NCBI GenBank assembly: GCA_021372695.1
Contig: JAJFTY010000048.1
Coordinates: forward strand, 1 to 6,753
DNA from: Deltaproteobacteria bacterium
GTDB taxonomy: Bacteria > Desulfobacterota > Syntrophia > Syntrophales > UBA5619
Length of the DNA: 6,753 nt
Direction: 5' to 3'
The position numbers and the translations under genes were made by a program. A model generated the notes under the pieces. That model was given only the letters and a program-made list of their open reading frames with translations. It made no database searches and was not told where the DNA came from. Position 1 is the stretch's first letter, and each line of letters starts with the position of its first letter. Below, in pieces: positions 1-6,455 of this stretch.

Positions 1-398
1 AAAATGGGGAGGGCCAGTCCCACCTTCGTGCGGGTAGCCTCGATGACGACGACAACCGCCAGGATCCCCATGACCGTGTCGAGCGTGTTCGGCATGCCGC
101 CGCGCATCATGAGTTCGTCCTGAATGAGGATGATATAGAAAAACGGGATCGGCGAGATGACGGCCATGGCAAGGTCGCGCCACCTTCCAAAACGATCCTT
201 CTTTTTCAGGGAGGCCAGAAGAAAGATCATGGGGATGCAAAGGACCAGAAGGAGTCCCCGCTGCGTGAAGGTGGGGAAGGACCCCTCATAGGCGGTGTAG
301 AGAAAAATTGAGGATGTGACGATCCCCAGTGCGGCGATGAGTTTTCCCAAAAAACCGCGCAGACCGAGATTGTGTAAAACCCTGGATACGATATTCAT
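1..398 (-). CDS. TRAP transporter fused permease (4TM/12TM, TAXI-associated), N-terminal part
   Basis: Partial gene, cut by the left edge; 132 complete codons are visible. It encodes the start of the fused small/large membrane subunit of a tripartite (TRAP) ion-gradient-driven importer in the inner membrane. Hydrophobic segments lie near residues 17-37, 48-64, 77-93 and 106-121. The fourth runs into EATRTKVGLALPI, which matches the EATR..G.. region that follows the fourth helix in fused TRAP permeases. The gene directly upstream encodes the matching TAXI binding protein, which supports the call. The start was set at the ATG at 398, preceded by GGGGG at a suitable distance. A second in-frame ATG at 413 sits immediately after an in-frame TGA and would add five residues (MGATV), but it has a poor Shine-Dalgarno sequence. 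Family assignment is fairly sure; the substrate cannot be read from this fragment. Confidence 0.85.
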   Translation of the reverse strand, partial: MNIVSRVLHNLGLRGFLGKLIAALGIVTSSIFLYTAYEGSFPTFTQRGLLLVLCIPMIFLLASLKKKDRFGRWRDLAMAVISPIPFFYIILIQDELMMRGGMPNTLDTVMGILAVVVVIEATRTKVGLALPI

Positions 399-437
399 GA
401 CCGTTGCCCCCATTCAAGCTAGGCCGTCTTGTTGAGG

Positions 438-478
438 GATGGCAGCAGGCGGGCATCGTCCACCCGCCTGCTGCCATC
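438..478 (-). promoter_or_regulatory. Perfect 16-bp stem-loop between TAXI binding protein and permease genes
   Basis: The arms 438-453 (GATGGCAGCAGGCGGG) and 463-478 are perfect inverted repeats with a 9-base loop (454-462). The hairpin starts five bases after the stop codon of the binding-protein gene and ends about 40 bases before the permease start. No T-run follows on the minus strand (CCCTCAACAAG), so it is not a canonical intrinsic terminator. In binding-protein-dependent transporters, such intergenic hairpins commonly protect the 3' end of the abundant binding-protein mRNA or attenuate transcription into the permease. I infer that role here; the inverted repeat itself is seen directly. 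Confidence 0.8.
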
Positions 479-483
479 GGTGA

Positions 484-1512
484 TTATTTGAGATAGCTTA
501 TCGGCGCGCCGATTTCCTTGTAGTACTTTTCCGCACCGGGGTGCAGGGGAATCGGAAGGTCGACGGCGACGGTTTCCTTCGTCGTCATCTTCCACTGCGG
601 ATGGATGGAATCGAGCTCCTTCTTCTGCTCGAAAATGGTCTTCGCAATCTGGTAGACGAACTCATCGGGCAGGTCGCTCTTGATGCAGACCGTCGTTCCC
701 ACCGCCAGAACGGGGACGGGCTTGTCGATTCCCTTGGCCCAGCCCGGGGCAATCTCTCGTACCAGGTAGTAGGGTTTGTCCTTGTTGATCTTCTCGAGGA
801 TCTTCCTGTCCAGGGGAATGAATCGAACCTTTTCCGTCGTCGTCAACTCGACAATGGCCGGCGCGGCTCCGCCCGTCCCGGCGACGACATAGGCAAACAT
901 GTCGACATTCCCGTCCTTCAGGGCCGTTGTCTGCTGCGACACGCCCGCCGGGAAGGGCTTGACGTCTTTATAGGTCATCCCGTGGGCCTTGAGGACTTCC
1001 TCGACGATAATGTAATTGGAGCTCCCCGGCACACCGGTCCCCAGCTTCTTGCCCTTGATATCCGTAAATTTCTTGATGGGGGATTTTTCGAGCACGATGA
1101 TAGCCAGATAGATCAGATCATTGTTGAGCAGTGCCCGGAAACTCTTGTTCTCTGCAAGATTGTTGATCCCCCGGTACATGGAGTAGGGGATATCGGTCGT
1201 CGCAAATCCGATTTCCATTTTGCCCTGCCGGATGCTCTCGAGATTCTCGATCGATGCTCCCGTCGGAGCCGCATTGGCCTTGACGTTCGGCATGTTCTTG
1301 CTCAGGACGTTGGCCAGCGCGCCGCCCATGCTGTACCAGGCCCCCCCGACGGTTGCCGTGCCGATGCCCACGTACTTCGTATCTGCGCTTTTCGCGCCTT
1401 CGCTCTTCGTGGTCTCGCTTTTCGTTGAGCTGCCCTGGCATCCAAACACCAAGAACATCGCAAACAGGCACATCCAGATGCCGGCAACGATTCTCAGACA
1501 CCGTGACTTCAT
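484..1512 (-). CDS. TAXI family TRAP transporter solute-binding lipoprotein
   Basis: 342 aa. It captures the solute outside the inner membrane and delivers it to the TRAP permease encoded next downstream. The N-terminus is a lipoprotein signal peptide: basic KSRCLR, a hydrophobic stretch at about residues 8-24, and lipobox VFG-C with Cys25 as the acylated residue. A Gln follows, so there is no inner-membrane-retention Asp. A Ser/Thr/Lys/Glu-rich linker (about 27-45) leads to the TAXI domain, which opens with GIGTATVGGAWYSMGGALA (Gly-rich ligand-site motif). TGASIENLESIRQGKMEIGF follows, then the KGKKLGTGVPGSSN loop and a KDGNVDMF segment. Length is normal for the family. The open frame extends upstream to 1692, but the ATG at 1512 is chosen for its strong Shine-Dalgarno and because the signal peptide starts there. 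The ligand is probably a carboxylate, judging from the CoA-transferase and beta-oxidation genes upstream; this is inference. Confidence 0.93.
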   Translation of the reverse strand: MKSRCLRIVAGIWMCLFAMFLVFGCQGSSTKSETTKSEGAKSADTKYVGIGTATVGGAWYSMGGALANVLSKNMPNVKANAAPTGASIENLESIRQGKMEIGFATTDIPYSMYRGINNLAENKSFRALLNNDLIYLAIIVLEKSPIKKFTDIKGKKLGTGVPGSSNYIIVEEVLKAHGMTYKDVKPFPAGVSQQTTALKDGNVDMFAYVVAGTGGAAPAIVELTTTEKVRFIPLDRKILEKINKDKPYYLVREIAPGWAKGIDKPVPVLAVGTTVCIKSDLPDEFVYQIAKTIFEQKKELDSIHPQWKMTTKETVAVDLPIPLHPGAEKYYKEIGAPISYLK

Positions 1513-1517
1513 GACAC

Positions 1518-1525
1518 ACCTCCCT
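1518..1525 (-). promoter_or_regulatory. Ribosome binding site of the TAXI gene (decides start at 1512)
   Basis: AGGGAGGT on the minus strand lies five bases before the ATG at 1512. It is among the strongest Shine-Dalgarno matches in the window. It argues against the longer open frame that runs up to 1692 into the CoA-transferase gene. It also fits high expression of the binding protein relative to the other transporter part. Confidence 0.8.
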
Positions 1526-1574
1526 AGTTTTTTGCTGGAAACCTTCTGCTTCATTTTTTCATGTTCCGGGCCGA

Positions 1575-2933
1575 TCAGGATCGATCCCTCTTGTTCGACG
1601 TTTTCCAGATGCCCAGTTTTGCGGCCTCCCGGATCAGTTCCTCCCTGAAGTCGGGATGGGCGATGGAAATAATCGCCTCGGCACGCTCCCATGTAGACTT
1701 GCCTTTCAGATTCGCCTTGCCGTATTCGGTGACCAGGTAATTCACGGTCGGCCTGGGCGTGGTGACGATCCCTCCCGGGGTCAGGATGGGTTTGATCCGG
1801 GAGATGATCTCCCCGCTTTTTCCCTCATAGATGGAACCGATGCAGATGAACGCCTTCCCCCCGGGCGACAGGTAGGCGCCCCAATGGAACTCCAGCTGCC
1901 CGCCCGAACCGCTGATGTGCTTCGTCCCGACCGATTCGGAACAGACCTGTCCCGTCAGATCGACCTCGATGGCGCTGTTGATGGAGACGGCGCGTTCGTT
2001 CTGCGAAATGACGCGAAGACTGTTCGTGTAATCGACGGGGAACATCGCCAGCGCGGGGTTGTCATCGATGAAATCATAGAGTTCCCGGGATCCCAGGGCG
2101 AAGGTGTAGACGATCTTGCCCCTGCCGTTTGTCTTGCGCCGGCCCGTAACCTTACCGGCCTTGTGCATCTCCAGCATGGCATCGCAGAGCATTTCCGTGT
2201 GGATCCCGAGGTCCTTCAAATCGGACTGGGCGATCAGCTTCCCCACGGCGTTGGGCATGCCGCCGATGCCTAGCTGCAGGCAGGCGCCGTCTTCCAGCTC
2301 GGAGACCACATACTCGGCAATCTTCATGTCCACGGCTGTGATCGGCGGAGACTTGACCTCGTAATAATCCACGCACGCTTCGGGGGCCTCCACGATGTAA
2401 TCCACGTCCGAGATATGGACGGCTTCCTCCCTGCCGCCGAGGGCCCGGGGCACTTTTTCGTTCACTTCCAGGACGACCGTGTCGGCCATTTCGCAGCAGG
2501 CCTTCAATAAGGTCGCCGACGGGCCGAAATTGAAGTAACCGTGCTTGTCCATCGGGCGGGTCTGGATCATGACGATGGTAACGGGGCGATAGGCCCGCCT
2601 GAACCATTCCGGATTCTGCCCGAAGCTCGACGGCACATAGAATCCAAAGGTGCCCATCAATGGCCGTTCGCCGGTGGAACAGTGGCCCGTGCTGTAGGTA
2701 AAATGGTCACCCCGGGGATCGGCCTCGGCGATATAGACTTTCGAGAGGGTGTTGGAGCAATGGACGTTGACGTCGAACAGCTCGTCCTTCCGCCGTGCAA
2801 GGGCGATATCCAAGGCAATCGCCTTGCTGAGGCAGTAACCGAATTCCACGTAGTCGCCCGATTGCACCAGGGATGCCGCCTGATCGGCGCTAACCCGCTT
2901 GGAGCGGTATTCGGCCAGGTAAGGATTCTCCAT
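1575..2933 (-). CDS. Acetyl-CoA hydrolase/transferase family CoA-transferase (4-hydroxybutyrate/butyryl-CoA:acetate CoA-transferase type)
   Basis: 452 aa, typical length for this family. It moves CoA between acyl-CoA and a free carboxylate (for example acetyl-CoA + R-COO- to R-CO-CoA + acetate) in the cytoplasm, without ATP. The N-terminal domain spans about residues 1-190, with Gly-rich GERPLMGTFGFYVPSSFG at 88-105. The C-terminal domain begins near 200 and carries QLGIGGMPNAVG (220-231). It continues with DLGIHTEM, whose Glu247 lies at the position of the catalytic glutamate that forms the glutamyl-CoA thioester in characterised members. GSGGQLEF (342-349) matches the conserved GxGGQxDF motif, with Glu in place of Asp. 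The ATG at 2933 has GGAGGT six bases upstream. The neighbours are a carboxylate-type TRAP importer and a thiolase that makes acetyl-CoA. I infer that it activates the imported acid with acetyl-CoA as donor. The exact substrate is unknown; a hydrolase activity is less likely in this context. Confidence 0.9.
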   Translation of the reverse strand: MENPYLAEYRSKRVSADQAASLVQSGDYVEFGYCLSKAIALDIALARRKDELFDVNVHCSNTLSKVYIAEADPRGDHFTYSTGHCSTGERPLMGTFGFYVPSSFGQNPEWFRRAYRPVTIVMIQTRPMDKHGYFNFGPSATLLKACCEMADTVVLEVNEKVPRALGGREEAVHISDVDYIVEAPEACVDYYEVKSPPITAVDMKIAEYVVSELEDGACLQLGIGGMPNAVGKLIAQSDLKDLGIHTEMLCDAMLEMHKAGKVTGRRKTNGRGKIVYTFALGSRELYDFIDDNPALAMFPVDYTNSLRVISQNERAVSINSAIEVDLTGQVCSESVGTKHISGSGGQLEFHWGAYLSPGGKAFICIGSIYEGKSGEIISRIKPILTPGGIVTTPRPTVNYLVTEYGKANLKGKSTWERAEAIISIAHPDFREELIREAAKLGIWKTSNKRDRS

Positions 2934-2973
2934 AGGTTACCTCCGTCGCTGGGATTGTTGGCCTCAATGTTCA

Positions 2974-2998
2974 GGAACCGGCTGATCCCTCCGGCTCC
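2974..2998 (-). repeat. Short GC-rich hairpin between the regulator and CoA-transferase genes
   Basis: On the minus strand GGAGCCGG, a 9-base loop and CCGGTTCC form an 8-bp stem with one G-T pair. It lies in the 74-base gap between the GntR stop and the CoA-transferase start. No T-run follows, so it is unlikely to terminate transcription. It may be an mRNA processing or stability element, or chance in GC-rich DNA. Confidence 0.35.
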
Positions 2999-3007
2999 CG
3001 CGCGTCG

Positions 3008-3757
3008 TCATTCTCCGACTTGCAGGAAGGACTGCTGCTTCGATTTTTCCGTCATCTTCCTGCTTGCCGCCCGCATGTGTTCGGCGTTGATCCGTGCCGC
3101 CTGCTCGAACTCGCGATCCCGGATCGCCGCCAGTATTTTGCGGTGATAGTCCAGCGTTTTCATGAACATCTCGTGCGAGGGACGGGCAAGCTGGAAGAAA
3201 CGGATCAGCATGTCGCAGGTCAGGCGGTGAAGAATGATGATCATGTTGTTGTCCGTGAGGGAGGAAAGCATCAGATGGAATTCGAAGTTGGCCCGGAGGC
3301 GCTCGAGGTTTTTCCCCTCCTTGAAGTACAGTTCAGCCATCTCAATATTATCCTTCAGCCTGGAAAGCATCTTGTCGGGAATTTTTTTGTGCGGGAGGAG
3401 ATCCCGCAGGATGTACGTCTCGAGGGCAACCCGGGTCTCCGTCAGATCCACTACGGTGATATGGGGTATGCGCAAGATGTTCTCCATCTGCCTGACGGTG
3501 GAAGCAAGATCGGCCTCCCGGATGAACAACCCCCCGGTTCCGCCTTTGCGGACCTCCACAATCCCCATTTGTTCCAGGGAGCGGACGGCCTCGCGGACAG
3601 TGAGTTTGCTCACCCCGAAGGTTTCCGCAAGCTCGCTTTCCGAAGACAGGCGCTGCTCGGGCTTCAGGTCTCCCCGGAGAAGGGCCTCGTAAATCTGCTC
3701 GACGATGTAGTCGGACTTTCGGCTGAGAACGACTTTTTTGAATCCTCTCATGGGCAT
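3008..3757 (-). CDS. GntR family transcriptional regulator, FadR/FCD subfamily
   Basis: 249 aa with this start. It is a cytoplasmic DNA-binding regulator whose ligand-binding FCD domain usually senses an organic acid or acyl-CoA and may hold a metal. The N-terminal winged helix covers about residues 8-78: SDYIVEQIYEALLRGDLKPEQRL, then helix-turn-helix SESELAETFGVSKLTVREAV (40-58) and the wing RKGGTGGLFI. The all-helical FCD domain covers about 100-235, with His161 (FEFHLML), His205 (DYHRKI) and His227 (AEHM) in the positions of FCD metal-binding histidines. The ATG at 3757 is preceded by AAAGGGGA. An alternative ATG at 3799 overlaps the stop of the upstream DUF35 gene as ATGA and would add 14 residues; ATG 3751 is also possible. 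Being inside the operon, it probably controls it in response to a pathway intermediate (inference). Activator versus repressor cannot be told. Confidence 0.9.
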   Translation of the reverse strand: MPMRGFKKVVLSRKSDYIVEQIYEALLRGDLKPEQRLSSESELAETFGVSKLTVREAVRSLEQMGIVEVRKGGTGGLFIREADLASTVRQMENILRIPHITVVDLTETRVALETYILRDLLPHKKIPDKMLSRLKDNIEMAELYFKEGKNLERLRANFEFHLMLSSLTDNNMIIILHRLTCDMLIRFFQLARPSHEMFMKTLDYHRKILAAIRDREFEQAARINAEHMRAASRKMTEKSKQQSFLQVGE

Positions 3758-3795
3758 ATTCGCGGGTTCCCCTTTCTTCGCAATCTGCAATCGCG

Positions 3796-4230
3796 TCATG
3801 AGGCCACCAGGAACTCGTACATCAGGTTTCCGTCCGGCATGTTGCGCACAGCCGGCTTCAACGGCATACCGATCGCAATGTCCTCTGCCGGAATGGACCG
3901 ATGGAGACGGCCGAACACCCGGACGGAGCCGAAGTCCACCACGGCAATCGTGTACGGCAGATCCTGGCCGAAGCCCGTGGGCGCATATGACAGGGTGCTG
4001 TAGGTGAGCAATGTCCCTGTACCCTTCACGTCGAACCATTCCATATCGCTGTCCAGGGACTTGCAGCAGTCCGCCCGCGGCGGGAAGTATCGGGTTCCGC
4101 AGGTCTTACACCGGGTGCCCATGACCCTTCCCTGCTGCAGGTGGTCGATGAAATCGTTCACCCGGGTGAGACCCGTAAAACTGACCGTCCCGAATTTGCT
4201 GAACCGGCAGTCGATCTCTTTTTCGGCCAT
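3796..4230 (-). CDS. DUF35 zinc-ribbon/OB-fold protein, thiolase partner
   Basis: 144 aa, standard length. Proteins of this family have an N-terminal helix, a zinc ribbon and an OB-fold. They form complexes with SCP2-type thiolases, as in the archaeal thiolase/HMG-CoA synthase complex and benzoylsuccinyl-CoA thiolase BbsAB. Here helix residues are about 22-34 (TRVNDFIDHLQQG), the ribbon is C41-KT-C44-GTRYFPPRADCCKS, and the OB-fold runs from about 66 to the end (GTGTLLTYSTLSYAPTGFG, then VVDFGSVRVFGRL). The second metal knuckle reads C55-C56-K-S58 instead of the usual C-x-x-C, so the fourth ligand is Ser unless Cys56 substitutes. The start lies two bases after the thiolase stop, and its last bases overlap a possible GntR start (ATGA). 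This tight linkage to the thiolase supports a joint complex. The function as scaffold or CoA-site partner is family knowledge, not shown here. Confidence 0.9.
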   Translation of the reverse strand: MAEKEIDCRFSKFGTVSFTGLTRVNDFIDHLQQGRVMGTRCKTCGTRYFPPRADCCKSLDSDMEWFDVKGTGTLLTYSTLSYAPTGFGQDLPYTIAVVDFGSVRVFGRLHRSIPAEDIAIGMPLKPAVRNMPDGNLMYEFLVAS

Positions 4231-4232
4231 GA

Positions 4233-5402
4233 CTATTCTCTCCCCAAGATCATTACATTGGCGTAGATCCCGACGCCGCCGATATTGTGGACAAGGCCAA
4301 TGGAGGCGTCCTCCACCTGTATGGGTCCGGCTTCGCCGCGCAACTGCAGGACGACCGTTCTCACCTGGGAACCTCCCGTGGCCCCGATGGGATGACCCTT
4401 CGAAAGAAGCCCGCCGTCGACGTTCACGGGGATTTTCCCTTCCCTGTACGTCTCCTTTGCGCGGATCAGTTCGACGCCCTCGCCGGGTTTGGCAAATCCC
4501 AGGTTCTCGTACGCCATCAGTTCGGCTATGGTGAAACAGTCGTGGACTTCGGCCACATCGATATCCTGCGGTCCGACGCCCGCCATCCGGTAGGCCTGCT
4601 TTCCCGCATCAACCGCCGCCGCCAGGCCGGAGAAGGTATCTCGCCCTGCCATGTTGACCGCTGCGGTTGCGGAGCCGAGCCCGAGAATCCACACCGGCTT
4701 TCTGGAAAGCGACTTCGCCCTTTCCTCGCTCGCCACGATGATGCAGGAGGCGCCGTCGGCGTTGGCGCAGCAGTCCCTCATACGCAGGGGGCTCGCGATC
4801 GGGTTGTTCAACGGATTGGCGGGATCCTCGAAAACCTGCGGGCTCAGCGGCTTGCGGATCATGGCCTTCTCGTTGCGCGCGCCGTAGATGGAAGATTTCA
4901 GGCGAATCAGGGCCAAGTCCTCCGACGTCGTCCCGTATTCTGCCATGTGGCCCCGGGCATACATAGCGTAGTAGGCGGGCATCATCGTGCCGAAAGGCGC
5001 CTCCCACTGGATGTCGGCACCCCGGCCCATCCGTTCCTGTGATTCCGCCGAGGTGATTTCCGACATCTTCTGGAACCCGGCCACCATGACCACATCGTGC
5101 AGGCCCGATTTCACCAGGGAATAGGCCAGGCGCACCCCCGTCGTACTCGATGAGCAGAGGGACTCCACGTAGAACGTCGGCTGGGGATTCAACCCGAAGT
5201 ATTCAGCAAGAATACCGGAAGGGGAGCGCTGCTTGTCATACTCCGGTGCGGAGCAGACGATGGTGGCATCGATGTCGTTTGTGGTCATCTCTGCATCCTT
5301 CATGGCCTCCCGGTAGGCCTCGAAGGCCAATTCCCGTATCGAACCGTTGAAGGCGCGCACAAATTTAGTCTGTCCTACGCCGATAATTCCAACCTTGCCC
5401 AT
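4233..5402 (-). CDS. Thiolase family protein, SCP2-like (3-ketoacyl-CoA thiolase / acetyl-CoA acetyltransferase)
   Basis: 389 aa, the usual length. It cleaves a 3-ketoacyl-CoA with CoA to acetyl-CoA and a shortened acyl-CoA, or runs in reverse, in the cytoplasm. Visible motifs: ESLCSSSTTG with nucleophile Cys83; EVHDCFTIAEL with His287 and Cys289; GGLLSKGHPIGATGG with His337; and C-terminal HNIGGVG (372-378). The HDCF box and the lack of the C-terminal CxG of classical FadA/PhaA thiolases place it in the SCP2-like group that works with DUF35 proteins. The gene for that partner follows after two bases. The ATG at 5402 has AAGGAAGGG upstream, and the protein opens with the typical GIIGVGQTKF strand. 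Chain length and side chain of the substrate cannot be read from the sequence. A biosynthetic direction is possible but less likely beside a dehydrogenase and an importer. Confidence 0.92.
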   Translation of the reverse strand: MGKVGIIGVGQTKFVRAFNGSIRELAFEAYREAMKDAEMTTNDIDATIVCSAPEYDKQRSPSGILAEYFGLNPQPTFYVESLCSSSTTGVRLAYSLVKSGLHDVVMVAGFQKMSEITSAESQERMGRGADIQWEAPFGTMMPAYYAMYARGHMAEYGTTSEDLALIRLKSSIYGARNEKAMIRKPLSPQVFEDPANPLNNPIASPLRMRDCCANADGASCIIVASEERAKSLSRKPVWILGLGSATAAVNMAGRDTFSGLAAAVDAGKQAYRMAGVGPQDIDVAEVHDCFTIAELMAYENLGFAKPGEGVELIRAKETYREGKIPVNVDGGLLSKGHPIGATGGSQVRTVVLQLRGEAGPIQVEDASIGLVHNIGGVGIYANVMILGRE

Positions 5403-5472
5403 ACAACCCTTCCTTGAATCGTTTACTCATGAAATTCGGATTTACGTCGGGGCCATCCAAGAACCCGGGGGG

Positions 5473-6360
5473 TTAGAATTGCACATCCGTTCTCGGCACT
5501 TTCTGTCCCGACGTGTAATCGTACCAACCCTTACCTGATTTCCGACCCAGATCTCCGCTCAAGACCAGCTTCTCCAATAGCAGGCTGGGCCGCCACTTCG
5601 GATCCTTGTATCCGTCATGCAATGTCTTCAGGACATTCAGCCCGACATCGAGACCGACGAAGTCCGCCAGCTCAAAGGGCCCCATGGGATGACCTAGCGC
5701 GAGCTTCAAGGCCTTGTCGATGTCTTCCAGGCTTGCGACCCCTTCCATGAGACAATTGTAGGCCTCGAGCCTCAATGCCGTATTGATCCGGTTGACCAGG
5801 AATCCCGGCACATCCTTGACGAGCACACTTTCTTTCTTGAGCGTATCGACAAATCGACGGGCCTCCAGGATGGTCTCCCGCGACGTCTTGAGTCCCGGAA
5901 TGATCTCGACAAGGCGCATGACCTGGGGAGGATTGAAGAAATGGATGCCGATAAACCGATCCGCCCTCTTCACGGAGGCGGCAAGGCGCGTAATCGGGAT
6001 GGAGGACGTGTTCGTCGCAAAGAGGGTTTCGGGCCGGCTGATTTCGTCGAGCGCCGAGAAGATTTTGGCCTTCAAATCCCCATCTTCGAATACGGCCTCG
6101 ATGATCCAGTGTGCATCCCGGGCCTCGTCGTATGTGACGGACCCTTTGATACGGGATTGTATCCTTCCTTTCTCTTCATCGTCGATCTTTCCCTTTTTAA
6201 CCTGGGATGACAGGACCTTGTCGATACGGCTCATGCCGTTTTTCACGAAATCCATTTGGACATCATGCAGGATCACTCCGTAGCCTGCCTCGGCTGCTGC
6301 CTGGGCAATGCCTGAACCCATCTGCCCGGCTCCGATCACCATGATGATTTCGCTTGCCAT
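5473..6360 (-). CDS. 3-hydroxyacyl-CoA dehydrogenase (3-hydroxybutyryl-CoA dehydrogenase type)
   Basis: 295 aa, close to the stand-alone short 3-hydroxybutyryl-CoA dehydrogenases (about 280-295 aa). It oxidises a (3S)-hydroxyacyl-CoA to the 3-ketoacyl-CoA with NAD, or the reverse, in the cytoplasm. The Rossmann domain opens with IGAGQMGSGIAQ (GxGxxG at residues 10-15), and the acidic residue of LHD (33) fits NAD. Catalytic residues keep the spacing of the human enzyme: Ser119 (NTSS), His140 (GIHFFNPP), Glu152 (LVEII) and Asn190 (FLVNR). The C-terminal dimerisation domain contains GHPMGPFELADFVGLDVG and the closing GRKSGKGWYDY. The ATG at 6360 is preferred over an in-frame TTG at 6390, which lacks a good Shine-Dalgarno. 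It is the first gene after the promoter and lies 70 bases before the thiolase that would use its product. Confidence 0.95.
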   Translation of the reverse strand: MASEIIMVIGAGQMGSGIAQAAAEAGYGVILHDVQMDFVKNGMSRIDKVLSSQVKKGKIDDEEKGRIQSRIKGSVTYDEARDAHWIIEAVFEDGDLKAKIFSALDEISRPETLFATNTSSIPITRLAASVKRADRFIGIHFFNPPQVMRLVEIIPGLKTSRETILEARRFVDTLKKESVLVKDVPGFLVNRINTALRLEAYNCLMEGVASLEDIDKALKLALGHPMGPFELADFVGLDVGLNVLKTLHDGYKDPKWRPSLLLEKLVLSGDLGRKSGKGWYDYTSGQKVPRTDVQF

Positions 6361-6368
6361 TTTGGCCG

Positions 6369-6376
6369 CCCTCCTT
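6369..6376 (-). promoter_or_regulatory. Ribosome binding site of the dehydrogenase gene (decides start at 6360)
   Basis: AAGGAGGG on the minus strand lies eight bases before the ATG at 6360. It settles the start there rather than at the in-frame TTG at 6390. Confidence 0.75.
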
Positions 6377-6419
6377 GGGTCCGAAGTCAAAGATTCCTCT
6401 CAACATCCTGGAATCCTCA

Positions 6420-6455
6420 AATAGTTGTTATTCATATATATGAATAACAACTATT
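6420..6455. promoter_or_regulatory. 36-bp perfect palindrome, candidate operator of the operon
   Basis: AATAGTTGTTATTCATAT followed by its exact reverse complement, with no spacer and no mismatch, centred at 6437/6438. It abuts the -35 of the leftward promoter and covers its spacer and -10, so a protein bound here would block RNA polymerase. The TATTCA...TGAATA core resembles sites of TetR-type dimers in general form, and the outer TTGT...ACAA pair could add a second contact. The FadR-type regulator in the operon is an obvious candidate, but FadR-family sites are usually shorter (about 17-18 bp), so a regulator encoded elsewhere is equally possible. In RNA the same sequence could form a hairpin, but at this position it is probably mostly untranscribed. 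Confidence 0.75.

Noticed and set aside
286..477. 63-residue leftward open frame overlapping the permease start
   Set aside because: It is out of frame with the permease, spans the hairpin and has no domain; the permease frame shows clear membrane segments and the EATR motif.
438..478. Intrinsic terminator after the TAXI gene
   Set aside because: The stem is strong, but no T-run follows on the minus strand and the co-functional permease gene starts about 40 bases later.
1513..1692. Upstream extension of the TAXI open frame to 1692
   Set aside because: It would overlap the CoA-transferase gene by over 100 bases and bury the lipoprotein signal peptide; the strong ribosome site points to the ATG at 1512.
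3020..4003. Long rightward open frames opposite real genes (for example 3020-4003, 541-1428, 1656-2273, 4287-5042)
   Set aside because: They lie antisense to genes with clear family motifs, show no recognisable domains and have Arg/Gly/Pro-rich composition typical of mirror frames in GC-rich coding DNA.
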